From assembly GCA_024640445.1 (NCBI GenBank), contig JAHEEZ010000016.1:1-24652 (forward strand): DNA of 24,652 nt. Direction: 5' to 3'. Every line of letters starts with the position of its first letter. Positions within the stretch are counted from its first letter, which is position 1. The notes beneath the pieces are model-generated. The model saw only the letters and a program-made list of their open reading frames with translations. It had not been told where the DNA came from and made no database searches. Both the position numbers and the translations under genes were made by a program. The DNA comes from Acidobacteriota bacterium (GTDB lineage: Bacteria > Acidobacteriota > Blastocatellia > Pyrinomonadales > Pyrinomonadaceae). Positions 16,996-24,652 of this stretch are shown here, piece by piece.

Positions 16996-17580
16996 ATGTC
17001 AATAGTTTTCGCAAACGACAGTGACGGTTATACGCACCAGGTTTGGGCACAGCGACAGGCGAACTCCTGCGCCGTGGCCAGCATTTGGATGGCGCGCAAT
17101 CAAGCTAAGCAGATGACCTTTAGTGAAGGTGAATGGGAGTTGGCATGGAGAATTTATGGTCAAGTGGTCCAGGGAATGGTACTTATTCCGGCACCTCCGG
17201 CGCCAATGTCGCTCGACCCTGGTTCTCACCCGGCAAATCAAAGCACCTTCGAGAACATGTTTGCCTCCGCGGGTACTTTTATGGGTCAGGTAGCCAGCGC
17301 GTTGAGGAATGAGGGATTGACGGTATCAACGACGAGCTTCTCACCAGGTTCGACCGTCGACCCTTCCAGGCTCTCTGATACCACTCCTGCGATTGTGCTG
17401 CTTGGCTGGTACAGCGGCACGACAAGGAACGGCGGACACTTCATCGTCGCCTCGCGGGTGACGGGCTCCGGAAAGGTCGTCTACCTGGATCCTTGGGGAG
17501 GAGTATTGCGCGAAATGGGAGTCGGTCCCGGCTACCAGGGTTCCGGGCGGTTTGAGCAAATGGCTTATATCTCTGAGTGA
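16996..17580 (+). CDS. Small papain-like cysteine protease
   Basis: A 194-residue protein with the pattern of a papain-like (C39/C70-type) cysteine peptidase. Q19 and C25 are in AQRQANSCAVAS (oxyanion glutamine six residues before the nucleophile), H148 in RNGGHFIVASRV, and D165 in VVYLDPWGG. All catalytic positions are therefore in the correct order. No signal peptide or membrane segment is evident. The ATG at 16996 was preferred over an in-frame ATG-like start at 16897 because AGGAGA lies nine bases before it. There is no ABC transporter next to it, so a role in bacteriocin leader removal is not supported. It could be an effector-like or housekeeping protease. A hairpin terminator follows. 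Confidence 0.75.
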   Translation: MSIVFANDSDGYTHQVWAQRQANSCAVASIWMARNQAKQMTFSEGEWELAWRIYGQVVQGMVLIPAPPAPMSLDPGSHPANQSTFENMFASAGTFMGQVASALRNEGLTVSTTSFSPGSTVDPSRLSDTTPAIVLLGWYSGTTRNGGHFIVASRVTGSGKVVYLDPWGGVLREMGVGPGYQGSGRFEQMAYISE

Positions 17581-17643
17581 TGAGACCAGAGGCCTTGACC
17601 GGGAGATCGCGTTAAAGCTTCCACTTCGATCCTGATCCGTTAA

Positions 17644-17669
17644 CCGGCCTCGGATTTCGCTGGCCGGTC
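17644..17669. other. GC-rich hairpin downstream of the cysteine protease
   Basis: A perfect 7-bp inverted repeat (ACCGGCC / GGCCGGT) with a 12-base loop, without a T tract, 20 bases before the terminator. It may be a 3' RNA stabilising stem. Confidence 0.35.
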
Positions 17670-17688
17670 GATGATTGTCCAGAAAATG

Positions 17689-17715
17689 AGGGCGTCCAAA
17701 TGTGGCGCCCTCTTT
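17689..17715 (+). terminator. Rho-independent terminator
   Basis: The inverted repeat GAGGGCG / CGCCCTC with a 10-base loop is followed by TTT on the plus strand, about 110 bases after the stop of the cysteine protease gene. The T tract is short. Confidence 0.65.
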
Positions 17716-17728
17716 GATTGAATTCGAT

Positions 17729-17793
17729 TGGTACTGAGGGCGGGAGTCGAACCCGCACGTCCCGAAGGACACAGGAGCATAAGTCCTAGAGGG
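17729..17793 (-). tRNA. 3' part of a leucine-type tRNA (no 5' half; probable attachment-site remnant)
   Basis: Read on the minus strand, the segment shows an anticodon-like arm (AGGA / TCCT with loop CTTATGC), a long variable arm capped by TTCG (GTCC / GGAC), a perfect T arm GCGGG-TTCGACT-CCCGC, the acceptor strand CCTCAGT, discriminator A and an encoded CCA. The long variable arm with A73 suggests leucine type. The expected 5' acceptor strand ACTGAGG and a D arm are absent upstream, and the loop would read UAU, which does not fit leucine. It is therefore not a working tRNA as it stands. Such 3' tRNA pieces are typical of integration by tyrosine recombinases. Confidence 0.45.
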
Positions 17794-17897
17794 CGGTTCT
17801 GCTAGGTTCTGTACTGGTCGGATTTCTTCTTTCTATTCAGGCTCTTGCTGAATTGTTGCTCGGTTCCGTTCAATCTTGATCAGTCAGATTCGGGACA

Positions 17898-17919
17898 GTT
17901 GGCACACTGTTGGCACACT
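17898..17919. repeat. Tandem 11-bp repeat GTTGGCACACT x2
   Basis: Two perfect adjacent copies of GTTGGCACACT lie about 105 bases from the tRNA fragment. Short direct repeats of this sort occur as recombinase binding sites at attachment regions, but no integrase gene is in the window. Confidence 0.6.
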
Positions 17920-17960
17920 CAGCAAAGTGGACAATGTTCTGAAACGGTCGGCGACTTAGC

Positions 17961-18011
17961 GTTCATGTTGTTCACGGGGCGAATGTCGTGAACAGCGTGA
18001 ACACCGTGAAC
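17961..18011. repeat. Iteron-like CGTGAAC array with inverted copies
   Basis: Three CGTGAAC copies (17987, 17996, 18005) recur at a strict 9-base period. They are preceded by two inverted copies, GTTCATG (17961) and GTTCACG (17970), also 9 bases apart. The inverted halves can pair as a roughly 16-bp stem with two mismatches around a 10-base loop. The array abuts the stop codon of the leftward delta-60/FG-GAP gene, so it may act as its 3' hairpin or as a protein-binding array. The 432-base gap 17581-18012 holds only this and the other elements listed. Confidence 0.65.
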
Positions 18012-18012
18012 A

Positions 18013-20025
18013 TCAATTTGCGCTGACTGATGTCGGCAGCGGCACATCTCCCGCTGAACCAAACGCAATGAATTGTGCTCCTGAAGTTGAGCCGTTGATG
18101 TACCAAGTTGCATTAGACTCCCTCCAAACGGCGGCGTCCGTCAATCCATCACCGTCATAGTCCCCAGGAACCGGCAAATCGGTTCCAAATCCCCAAGGAA
18201 ACGCGAAGAAGGAATTATCCTCAGACCTGATCACGTACCATTCACCTGATGATGGCCGGAAGAAAGCAACGTCAGCCTTTCCGTCTCCCGTGTAGTCTCC
18301 TATCGCAGTCCTGTCTCCCGCAGTTCCGAACTGTATCCCGAGCACTCCTGCGGTAGATCTCAACTGCCACCATTGGTTCACGCTCGGACGGTAAACAGCC
18401 ACGTCGTCTTTCCCGTCTCCGTCGAAGTCAGCAACCGTCGGCTTGTCCTCTGCGACACCGAACGGAACAGCAGACACTCCGGAGTCTGAGGAACGCAGAA
18501 TGAACCACCTCCCCGCTGAAGGGCGATAGACCGCGGGATCGGCCTTTCCATCCCCGTCAAAGTCTCCGGGAGCGGGAATGTCTCCGGTTCCCCCGAACAG
18601 GAAGGCGTAGAACGAATCATCCTCGGACCGAAGAATGAACCATTGGCCGGTCGAGGGACGCCAGAAGGCGATGTCAGTCTTTCCATCGCCTGTGAAATCG
18701 GCGGCGCCGGGAATGTCTTCGGCGTTCCCAAACTGCAATCCTCTCGTCTCGTGGTCCGAAGACCTGAGGAACCACCACTGCGCGGCGGGCTGGCTGTTCG
18801 GTCGGAAGATCGACAAGTCAGTCTTGGAATCGCCGTCGAAGTCGAAAGGTCCTACGGATCCTCCCAGCAGCCTAACAAAGAGATTACCTAAATTTCCTAA
18901 TCCAGAAACAAGGACTTTGTTGTCAGGAGTCAAATTCAGAGTAGTGGGCGTCGTGCCCTCCCCGCCAATCTCGACGATTCCTTCATTTCCAAATCCCTGG
19001 TCGATCGAACCGTTAGAGTTCAGCCTCGTTATCTTAAATCCAAGAGGCCCTTTTAGAGTCACCAGGATCTTTCCGTCTGACGCAACACGTAACCAATCAC
19101 CGACTTCTGCCAGGAAACTATGGGGCTCAGTTGGGATGGTGACGACCCCTCCGATTCCAAACGAATCGTCGGCGATCCCATGTGAATCGAACCGGCGTAT
19201 TTCTGCTGTTTGACGCGGGTCTCCAGACAGACCGAAGAGAAGAAAACCACCGTCAGACAGGACAGCGATTCTTCCACCAGTGCCTTGGACATTCCCATTG
19301 ACTCCAAAAGTCATGTCCCACTGACCGTCGTGAGTCATCTTAAACACGTTACCGCTACCGAGAAGGGGAAACGGCTGAGCGGTGAACAAATAGTACCCAT
19401 CAGACGAATGTAGAACCTTCACACCCAATCCTTGGCTAATAAGATGGCTTGCGCGATTGGTGCCAAATGTTGGATCGATCTGACCGTCAGGAAACCGTCT
19501 TTCAAGTACAACATAGCGTGGCTCAATTTGGTCAATCGTAATTCCAGCGGTTACGATCATGCCATCTGGCTGAACTTCAAACGCTCTTAGCCGCAGCAAC
19601 TTGTTGTAATGGAAAAAGTCCCGCTCGAAGATCCCATTGGCGCTGAAGAGGCGAACTTTGGTGCTGCTAACCATTTCGTCGTATATGAGGAACTTGCCAT
19701 CTGGAAGCATTGCTATGATTGGGAGACCGCTTTCTCCCAAGTCAAGTACCCCGTCATTTCCGAAGGTCGGATCCGGGGATCCGTCTTTGTTCATCCGTTT
19801 CAACGCAGAATAGCCGATGAAGTTGTCTTGTACCGCGACAACTATTCTTCCGTCCAGCTGCAGGAAAAGTTTCCGCGGATATCGAAAGAAGAGGTCCTCG
19901 AGATCTATTGCGCCGCCATTTCCGAATGTTATGTCAAGGTCACCCGGACGGGCACTTATCGAAATGAGAGCGCCTATTGAAAAGTAAACAAAAAGTAACA
20001 AGATCAATTGTTTCATAGTATTCAC
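18013..20025 (-). CDS. Secreted delta-60 / FG-GAP (VCBS-like) repeat protein
   Basis: A 670-residue exported protein. A signal peptide covers about residues 1-25 (MKQLILLLFVYFSIGALISISA). Residues about 27-385 carry about six delta-60 repeats, each marked by a DxxFGxxG motif (DITFGNGG, DPTFGNDG, DPTFGTNR, MTFGVNG, DDSFGIGG, DQGFGNEG). Residues about 392-670 carry six FG-GAP-like repeats with calcium-type loops and an RP(S/N) tail (DFDGDSKTD, DFTGDGKTD, DFDGDGKAD, DFDGDGKDD, DYTGDGKAD, DYDGDGLTD). Both parts should form beta-propellers. The first codon at 20025 is GTG with AGGA close upstream; an ATG three codons in (20016) is an equally plausible start. There is no visible anchor or sorting tail. 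The function is probably surface or extracellular binding, but unknown. Confidence 0.88.
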   Translation of the reverse strand: MNTMKQLILLLFVYFSIGALISISARPGDLDITFGNGGAIDLEDLFFRYPRKLFLQLDGRIVVAVQDNFIGYSALKRMNKDGSPDPTFGNDGVLDLGESGLPIIAMLPDGKFLIYDEMVSSTKVRLFSANGIFERDFFHYNKLLRLRAFEVQPDGMIVTAGITIDQIEPRYVVLERRFPDGQIDPTFGTNRASHLISQGLGVKVLHSSDGYYLFTAQPFPLLGSGNVFKMTHDGQWDMTFGVNGNVQGTGGRIAVLSDGGFLLFGLSGDPRQTAEIRRFDSHGIADDSFGIGGVVTIPTEPHSFLAEVGDWLRVASDGKILVTLKGPLGFKITRLNSNGSIDQGFGNEGIVEIGGEGTTPTTLNLTPDNKVLVSGLGNLGNLFVRLLGGSVGPFDFDGDSKTDLSIFRPNSQPAAQWWFLRSSDHETRGLQFGNAEDIPGAADFTGDGKTDIAFWRPSTGQWFILRSEDDSFYAFLFGGTGDIPAPGDFDGDGKADPAVYRPSAGRWFILRSSDSGVSAVPFGVAEDKPTVADFDGDGKDDVAVYRPSVNQWWQLRSTAGVLGIQFGTAGDRTAIGDYTGDGKADVAFFRPSSGEWYVIRSEDNSFFAFPWGFGTDLPVPGDYDGDGLTDAAVWRESNATWYINGSTSGAQFIAFGSAGDVPLPTSVSAN

Positions 20026-20078
20026 CGATTCCTATTGGACAGCCGGAAGGCCCCCGAACGTGTGACGGGGGAACATTT

Positions 20079-20111
20079 CCGGAGTCAGAATCAATTTAGT
20101 TCTGACTCCGG
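20079..20111. terminator. Strong hairpin between two minus-strand genes
   Basis: A 12-bp perfect stem (CCGGAGTCAGAA / TTCTGACTCCGG) with a 9-base loop lies 17 bases past the stop of the small secreted protein gene. A second short stem CCCCCG / CGGGGG (20051-20071) follows on the minus strand. A good T run is missing, so termination is likely but not certain. Confidence 0.6.
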
Positions 20112-20127
20112 TCTTTCGGTCATTTCA

Positions 20128-20634
20128 TCAGTTCTCGCCTGTATAGCGCTTTTCCTTCGTATCGACACACCTCGTCAGGGTCAAATCACCTGGGGAATCG
20201 TTGTATCGGGCCAACGCGAATGTGGTCAGCGTGTCATTTTGATTGTGAACCGTTTCAGCATTGACGACGATCTTTCCGTGTGACGTTCCGTCTTCGTTGA
20301 ACTGGAAGAACTTGAATGAATACTCATAGTGACGCGGTCGGGTGCGTTCCCAGATTCCCAAGCCCGGATAGCGCACGGATGGTGGAACGCCTGACGCTTC
20401 TTCGATCAAGGTTCCGCCGACCGTGAACGAGACAAGGGATTTCCCGGGTGGGAAGAGTGGGCTGCCGGTCGCACAGTCGACGAATGTCACCTCAAGATCC
20501 CAGGTGCCCTCGATTCCGCTACCCTGCGGATCGGTTCGAAACACTTGTCCCATCAAAGCGGTCTGTGAAAGCGACATGGCGATGACAATTGCGAATAAGC
20601 CATACTTGATCATCGACACATTCTTGGTATTCAT
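20128..20634 (-). CDS. Small secreted hypothetical protein
   Basis: A 168-residue protein of unknown function. The ATG at 20634 was chosen because AGAGAG lies about five bases upstream and the signal peptide follows (MNTKNVSMIKYGLFAIVIAMSLSQTALMGQ); a longer in-frame start at 20757 would bury it. The mature part opens with IEGTWDLEVTFVDCATG and has a predicted all-beta, lipocalin- or barrel-like character with alternating strands (SLVSFTVGGTLIEEASG, HYEYSFKFFQFNEDGTSHGKIVV). The two cysteines are far apart (VDCATG and LTRCVD) and could form a disulfide after export. The GTW...GGT layout recalls secreted hypothetical proteins common in Acidobacteriota. It is divergent from the ECF sigma factor gene, with a 269-base gap. 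Confidence 0.75.
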   Translation of the reverse strand: MNTKNVSMIKYGLFAIVIAMSLSQTALMGQVFRTDPQGSGIEGTWDLEVTFVDCATGSPLFPPGKSLVSFTVGGTLIEEASGVPPSVRYPGLGIWERTRPRHYEYSFKFFQFNEDGTSHGKIVVNAETVHNQNDTLTTFALARYNDSPGDLTLTRCVDTKEKRYTGEN

Positions 20635-20903
20635 TGAAATCTCTCTTTTTTCATCGTCAGTTATCCCTTCTCGAATCAGCTTTTTCAGCTGGCCGAGACT
20701 TCCTACACGCAACTCACTCCCTTTCAAATCGAAGCGTCGGGTTCCGTTCGCACCCAATCCTCTATGCGACAGCCGTCAGGAAACCGTGTGGAATATTTTC
20801 AATCCGGGAAGAATCGTGTCGACTGGAAACCCAGCGGAGAGTATCTTTCGCATGGACGCCTGGAGTAGTATTCAAGAACCATCCGAGACGTTGATTTGCG
20901 TTT

Positions 20904-21467
20904 ATGAGATCTTCCGATGAAATTACCGCTTTGTTGAAAGCATGGGGTGAAGGGGACAATGGAGCACTCGAGCGATTGGTTCCGCTTGTACATAACGAGC
21001 TTCACCGGATTGCGGCGATGCGGATGAGAGGTGAGCGGGAGGACCATACCTTGCAAACTACTGCACTCATCAACGAAGCTTATTTGAAGCTCATTGATCA
21101 GCCCTCAATGACTTGGCAAGGAAGGAATCAGTTCTTTGCGATCGCTTCGTCAGTTATGAGAAGGGTTCTCGTCGACTACGCTCGTCACAAGACACGACTG
21201 AAGAGAGGAGGGAAGGCAATTACTCTGCAACTGAACGACGACGTTGCGGCCGAAACTTCCGGTCTGTCGATCGATCTATTGGCTCTCGATGAAGTACTCG
21301 AAAGACTGAAATTGATCGACGAAAGACATGTAAGAATTGTCGAACTGAGATTCTTTGCCGGTCTTTCTCTCGACGACACAGCCGAAGCTTTAAGCTGCTC
21401 AAGAACCACCGTTGCCACTGATTGGCGGATGGCCAAGGCATGGATCAAACGAGAACTCACTAGGTGA
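20904..21467 (+). CDS. ECF-type sigma-70 factor (TIGR02999-like)
   Basis: A 187-residue alternative sigma factor. The N-terminus (EITALLKAWGEGDNGALERLVPLVHNELHRIA) and the following region 2 (HTLQTTALINEAYLKLID, FFAIASSVMRRVLVDYAR) match the Sigma70_ECF / TIGR02999 group common in Acidobacteria and Planctomycetes. The C-terminal region 4 helix-turn-helix is about 135-187 (HVRIVELRFFAGLSLDDTAEALSCSRTTVATDWRMAKAWI). The start is the first possible codon after an in-frame TGA at 20892; no Shine-Dalgarno is obvious. Members of this group are often encoded beside Ser/Thr kinases instead of a classic anti-sigma factor, as here, where the kinase gene is convergent. The promoters it reads are unknown. 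Confidence 0.92.
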   Translation: MRSSDEITALLKAWGEGDNGALERLVPLVHNELHRIAAMRMRGEREDHTLQTTALINEAYLKLIDQPSMTWQGRNQFFAIASSVMRRVLVDYARHKTRLKRGGKAITLQLNDDVAAETSGLSIDLLALDEVLERLKLIDERHVRIVELRFFAGLSLDDTAEALSCSRTTVATDWRMAKAWIKRELTR

Positions 21468-21626
21468 TAGGTTGTTGAGGTTCCTACGTTAGGTGCAAGT
21501 CAGGAGAAGACTTCATCACTACTCCTCTGAAAGTGTTTCGTGTCGGAGATAAATGCCGCACCAATCTGACGGACTTGAACCTCCGCAATTTGGGGAGTAA
21601 ATTGACTCCTCTCCGAACCACAGAGA

Positions 21627-24600
21627 TCACAGACTTGCGCACTCTTTTCTTGCTTCGATCAGCATTGGCGTATCTTGATCAGCAAGCCTCCACAATTCAA
21701 AAAACTTCTCATAGTCTTTCCTGACCCGAGTCGCTCTCGCTTTACCTAGATGGGCTAGCGCGTAAATAGGCGAGAGAGGCGATTCACCTTGACCGTCGAG
21801 AATCTTACGGAATTCAGCCCGTGCTTGATTGAACCTGTCCAATTTCAAGTATGCCAATCCCCGAACGTACTGAGGACAGAATTCACCAGCTCGCTCTAAG
21901 TCTTTCGTGATTTTCAGTTCTACCAGAGCTTTCTTCGGATCCTGCTCATGCAAAGCTAAAATTGCCTTCGAAACTGGCAACCAAAGCTTAGTTATCACTG
22001 TGTCGTTCGGATACTGAAGGGTAAGCTCGCGGATCAAACGAGTTGATTCGGATAGAAGACCACCAAAAGCAAACGCTAACGTTGACCTACACAGGATCTC
22101 TTTGTTGGGTTCAATTTGTAACGCCCTATTGATCTGCTTTTCTAGTGACATCTTGAGAGCGCGATCACTACCGACGGTAATTTCATTACAAAAGCTCGAA
22201 AGGGCTATCCGAAGGCCATGTGAAGCGCAATAGTCCGCTGCGCTATCTGGCGACTCATTTGTCAGCGCCATCGCAACCGCCCTATCCGAAAACTCTTGTG
22301 CGCTTCGCCACATTCCGCGAAAGCCTGCAGCCGAAGCGCGCAATTCAAACGCAAGATGGTCTGCTTTGCTCCCGTCAAACCAATTCAACTGGCTATTTAG
22401 TTCCGGTTCGTCCCCTTCAATGAAAGCTATCCAGAACAGAACCTGGTGATACTGAAATGAATCGAAATCCAGCTTCAATGCAGTTTCAATCACTTTCTTT
22501 GACTCCTCCAATCTATTGAGATGAACAAGCGAAAAGGCTAAATTTCCATGGACAATCGAATTTCGTGAATTGACACTGAGGCCCTCATAGCCCACGTTCA
22601 CGGCTTCGTCGAAACGACCTAGTTGTCCGTAACAATGAGAAAGAGTCCCATACACTTTTTCACGTGGGTATACTTCTTTCCAAAACAGCAATGTAGAGAT
22701 CGCTTTTTCTAGCTCTCCGGTGACCAGCACATAGTAGATGGCTGAGATCTGAAACCTCTCCAGTTTGCTGACCCGTTCTCGTAGATCGTAGGCCTTCGTA
22801 ATAAATTCAATTGCCTTAGATAACTGCCGGGTTTGCTGATACAAGATAGCCAGTCCAGCGTAGGCATATGCAAATTTCGGATCTATCTCGATCGCCCGTA
22901 ACGAAAACCGGATCGCATCATACGGCTTTCCATTGATCATCAGGTTATGTCCGCGGGAGTAGGCCCTAAGAGCTTCCAAGGAGGCAGTGCTGGCTTCTTC
23001 TAAGGGCGCCTCAAATTCATCGATCGAGCGCAAACTCTCGCCAAGTTGCTTTCGCAATCCAGTCGCCGCCAAACCCAACGCCTTGATAACACCCTCTTTC
23101 GAGTCCGTCTTTTGGCTGTACTGTCCTATACGCTTTTCAGAATGCGCATTGATCGCTTCAAGAGTCAGAACATAAGCCCTCCCCGGTCTGGAAATCGTGC
23201 CTGTCACATAAGCCTTCAACCCTTTACGCAAGCAGATTTCACGACCAATTTGGCGCGTCACTGATTCGTCAATTGAGCGGCCCATCAAATGCAACGCACG
23301 TTGGATACTAGGCTCAGGAAATATTTCTAGGAATGGGGATTGTTCTAGAGCAAGGGCTAAGGCCAATCTTAAGGTCCCGTCAAAGACATCATCCCCTGTA
23401 AGGTTGTGGAATTCCGTCATGAGCAAGGCGTCCGACCTAGGCTCTTCACTTACCTTCTCATGGGATTTGATGCTCTTACTTTGACCGTCTCCGATACGGG
23501 AGGGATTGTGAACTTTCGGGCCGTCAATACTCTCGTGTTGCAGATCTTTCAACTCATTTAGAAGTTCATCAGCCGACTTAAAACGACCTTCACGACTCTT
23601 GCAAAGTGATTTTTGGCAAATTTGCATTAGCCCATGCGGGACGTTCGTTGTAAGTTGCGCCAAAGGAGGAGGTTCAACGGAGAGGACTGATGAGATGATA
23701 TCTTTGGCGGTTTGCCCACTGAATGGCAGCTTTCCCGAGATCATTCGATAAAGCACCACTCCGAAGCTGAAAATGTCAGTCCGATGATCGATGCGTTCTC
23801 CGCGGGCTTGTTCGGGCGACATATACTGCGGAGTTCCCATGATCATCCCCGGTAAAGTGTCAAAATCTGATTTCGATCTTATTTCCAGATCTTGCGCCGC
23901 CCCTCCTCGTGCTTGCGCCAACTTGGCTAATCCGAAATCAAGGATTTTGACGATTCCATCTTTCCGGATCACTAAGTTATCCGGCTTTATGTCTCTGTGG
24001 ATGATCCCCGCCTTATGGGCAATCGAAAGGCCTCTAGCCACCTGAACAGCTATATCGAGAATTTCGTCAATAGGTAATCCGTCATCCATCAGGCGCTGAT
24101 GTAACGACTCGCCTTCTATGAATTCTGTGGCAATGAAATTCATACCCTGGGTCATACCGATCTCGTACACGGTAATGATGTTCGGGTGATTGAGTGCTGA
24201 TGCAGCCTTTGCTTCTCCAAGGAAACGTCTCAGATTTTCTGGGTCATTGTTGAGTTTCTTTCTGAGGAATTTGATCGCGACCTCGCGTTCAAGCAGCGTA
24301 TCTTCGGCAAGATATACTTCCCCCATTCCGCCATGTCCAATTAGTCTGATGACCTTGTAGTGGCCGAAACGCTCGCCTATCCGACTCTCATCGATCGATT
24401 CTACCGACGTAATCAGTTTTTCATCCAATTCGAAGTCTGCTTCAAACTGAGCTACGGCCGGTTTTTCCATGAATACTGCGTCATCGGCCGCGAGCAAACC
24501 TTCGACTTCGCGTCGAAGAACCTTGTCCCCAAGGCAAGCTTCGTCGAGGAAGGCCCGCCGCGCGGTCGTCTGTAGCTCGACCGCTGCCTGAAAAATTTTC

Positions 24601-24629
24601 TGTACCTCTTTGTATTTACTGCGCTTCAC
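21627..24629 (-). CDS. Large soluble Ser/Thr protein kinase with TolB/FlgO-like and TPR regions
   Basis: A 1000-residue Hanks-type kinase. Residues 1-60 form the helical segment (KIFQAAVELQ, FLDEACLGDK, LRREVEGLLAADD) usual before kinases of this group. The kinase domain is about 90-362: P-loop GHGGMG (98-103), K120 in VAIK, HRDIKPDN (211-218), DFG (231-233) and SPEQARGE (271-278), so it looks active. Residues about 395-535 resemble the TolB/FlgO-like domain found in similar proteins (FHNLTGDDVFDGTL, GLKAYVTGTI). From about 550 to the end there are many tetratricopeptide-like helices (DPKFAYAYAGLAILY, YVRGLAYLKLDRFNQARAEF). No membrane segment was seen, unlike many relatives. The start is a GTG; the frame stays open to the window edge, but family alignment favours this start. 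It is convergent with the ECF sigma factor and may control it. Confidence 0.92.
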   Translation of the reverse strand: MKRSKYKEVQKIFQAAVELQTTARRAFLDEACLGDKVLRREVEGLLAADDAVFMEKPAVAQFEADFELDEKLITSVESIDESRIGERFGHYKVIRLIGHGGMGEVYLAEDTLLEREVAIKFLRKKLNNDPENLRRFLGEAKAASALNHPNIITVYEIGMTQGMNFIATEFIEGESLHQRLMDDGLPIDEILDIAVQVARGLSIAHKAGIIHRDIKPDNLVIRKDGIVKILDFGLAKLAQARGGAAQDLEIRSKSDFDTLPGMIMGTPQYMSPEQARGERIDHRTDIFSFGVVLYRMISGKLPFSGQTAKDIISSVLSVEPPPLAQLTTNVPHGLMQICQKSLCKSREGRFKSADELLNELKDLQHESIDGPKVHNPSRIGDGQSKSIKSHEKVSEEPRSDALLMTEFHNLTGDDVFDGTLRLALALALEQSPFLEIFPEPSIQRALHLMGRSIDESVTRQIGREICLRKGLKAYVTGTISRPGRAYVLTLEAINAHSEKRIGQYSQKTDSKEGVIKALGLAATGLRKQLGESLRSIDEFEAPLEEASTASLEALRAYSRGHNLMINGKPYDAIRFSLRAIEIDPKFAYAYAGLAILYQQTRQLSKAIEFITKAYDLRERVSKLERFQISAIYYVLVTGELEKAISTLLFWKEVYPREKVYGTLSHCYGQLGRFDEAVNVGYEGLSVNSRNSIVHGNLAFSLVHLNRLEESKKVIETALKLDFDSFQYHQVLFWIAFIEGDEPELNSQLNWFDGSKADHLAFELRASAAGFRGMWRSAQEFSDRAVAMALTNESPDSAADYCASHGLRIALSSFCNEITVGSDRALKMSLEKQINRALQIEPNKEILCRSTLAFAFGGLLSESTRLIRELTLQYPNDTVITKLWLPVSKAILALHEQDPKKALVELKITKDLERAGEFCPQYVRGLAYLKLDRFNQARAEFRKILDGQGESPLSPIYALAHLGKARATRVRKDYEKFFELWRLADQDTPMLIEARKECASL

Positions 24630-24652
24630 ATTCCAACTACTTGAGAATTGTT

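Noticed and set aside
16996..17580. Bacteriocin-processing system
   Set aside because: There is no ABC transporter, double-glycine leader peptide or immunity gene near the cysteine protease.
17729..17820. Complete tRNA or tmRNA 3' end
   Set aside because: No 5' acceptor strand complementary to CCTCAGT and no D arm can be found, and the acceptor does not fit tmRNA consensus. Kept only as a 3' tRNA fragment.
20635..20757. Upstream start for the small secreted protein
   Set aside because: The extension would bury the signal peptide; AGAGAG precedes the ATG at 20634.

Overview
The window looks like chromosomal DNA of a Gram-negative-type, probably aerobic bacterium, most likely Acidobacteriota of the Blastocatellia/Pyrinomonadaceae kind. 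This placement is inferred from gene style: a secreted protein built of delta-60 and D-x-D-G-D 'xVYRPS' repeats, an ECF sigma factor of the TIGR02999 type near a large soluble Ser/Thr kinase with tetratricopeptide repeats, a Tat-exported TldD, and many secreted peptidases. No rRNA or other phylogenetic marker is present to confirm it.

Bases 1-10324 mix central metabolism with signalling and secretion. The 3' part of sdhA and a complete sdhB (succinate dehydrogenase) run rightward and meet, at a bidirectional hairpin terminator, a leftward membrane PAS-GGDEF-EAL protein for cyclic-di-GMP. Next, on the minus strand, a secreted subtilisin-like protease is followed 38 bases later by a DUF4081-like/GNAT acetyltransferase. 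A divergent fasciclin-domain protein meets the leftward malate dehydrogenase gene at a second bidirectional terminator.

Bases 10463-16633 are rich in peptidases. A tldD-tldE (pmbA) pair is followed by a secreted glycine-zipper protein, all on the minus strand. A secreted S9 prolyl-oligopeptidase lies on the plus strand.

Bases 16634-20634 look accessory. They hold a small papain-like cysteine protease, a tRNA fragment that has only its 3' half, an 11-bp tandem repeat, an iteron-like CGTGAAC array, the delta-60/FG-GAP secreted protein and a small secreted protein. Bases 20904-24629 hold a TIGR02999-type ECF sigma factor and a convergent 1000-residue Ser/Thr kinase.

The most striking observation is in the subtilase (5683-8331). 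Its N-terminal 220 residues read as a degenerate copy of the first AAA+ module of ClpB/ClpC, with the Walker B motif kept and the Walker A lysine lost. It sits behind a signal peptide and ahead of an intact subtilisin domain. The same protein ends in thirteen GVLMSD hexapeptides encoded by an 18-bp tandem repeat. A cluster of GGTCA palindromes lies between it and the divergent fasciclin gene.
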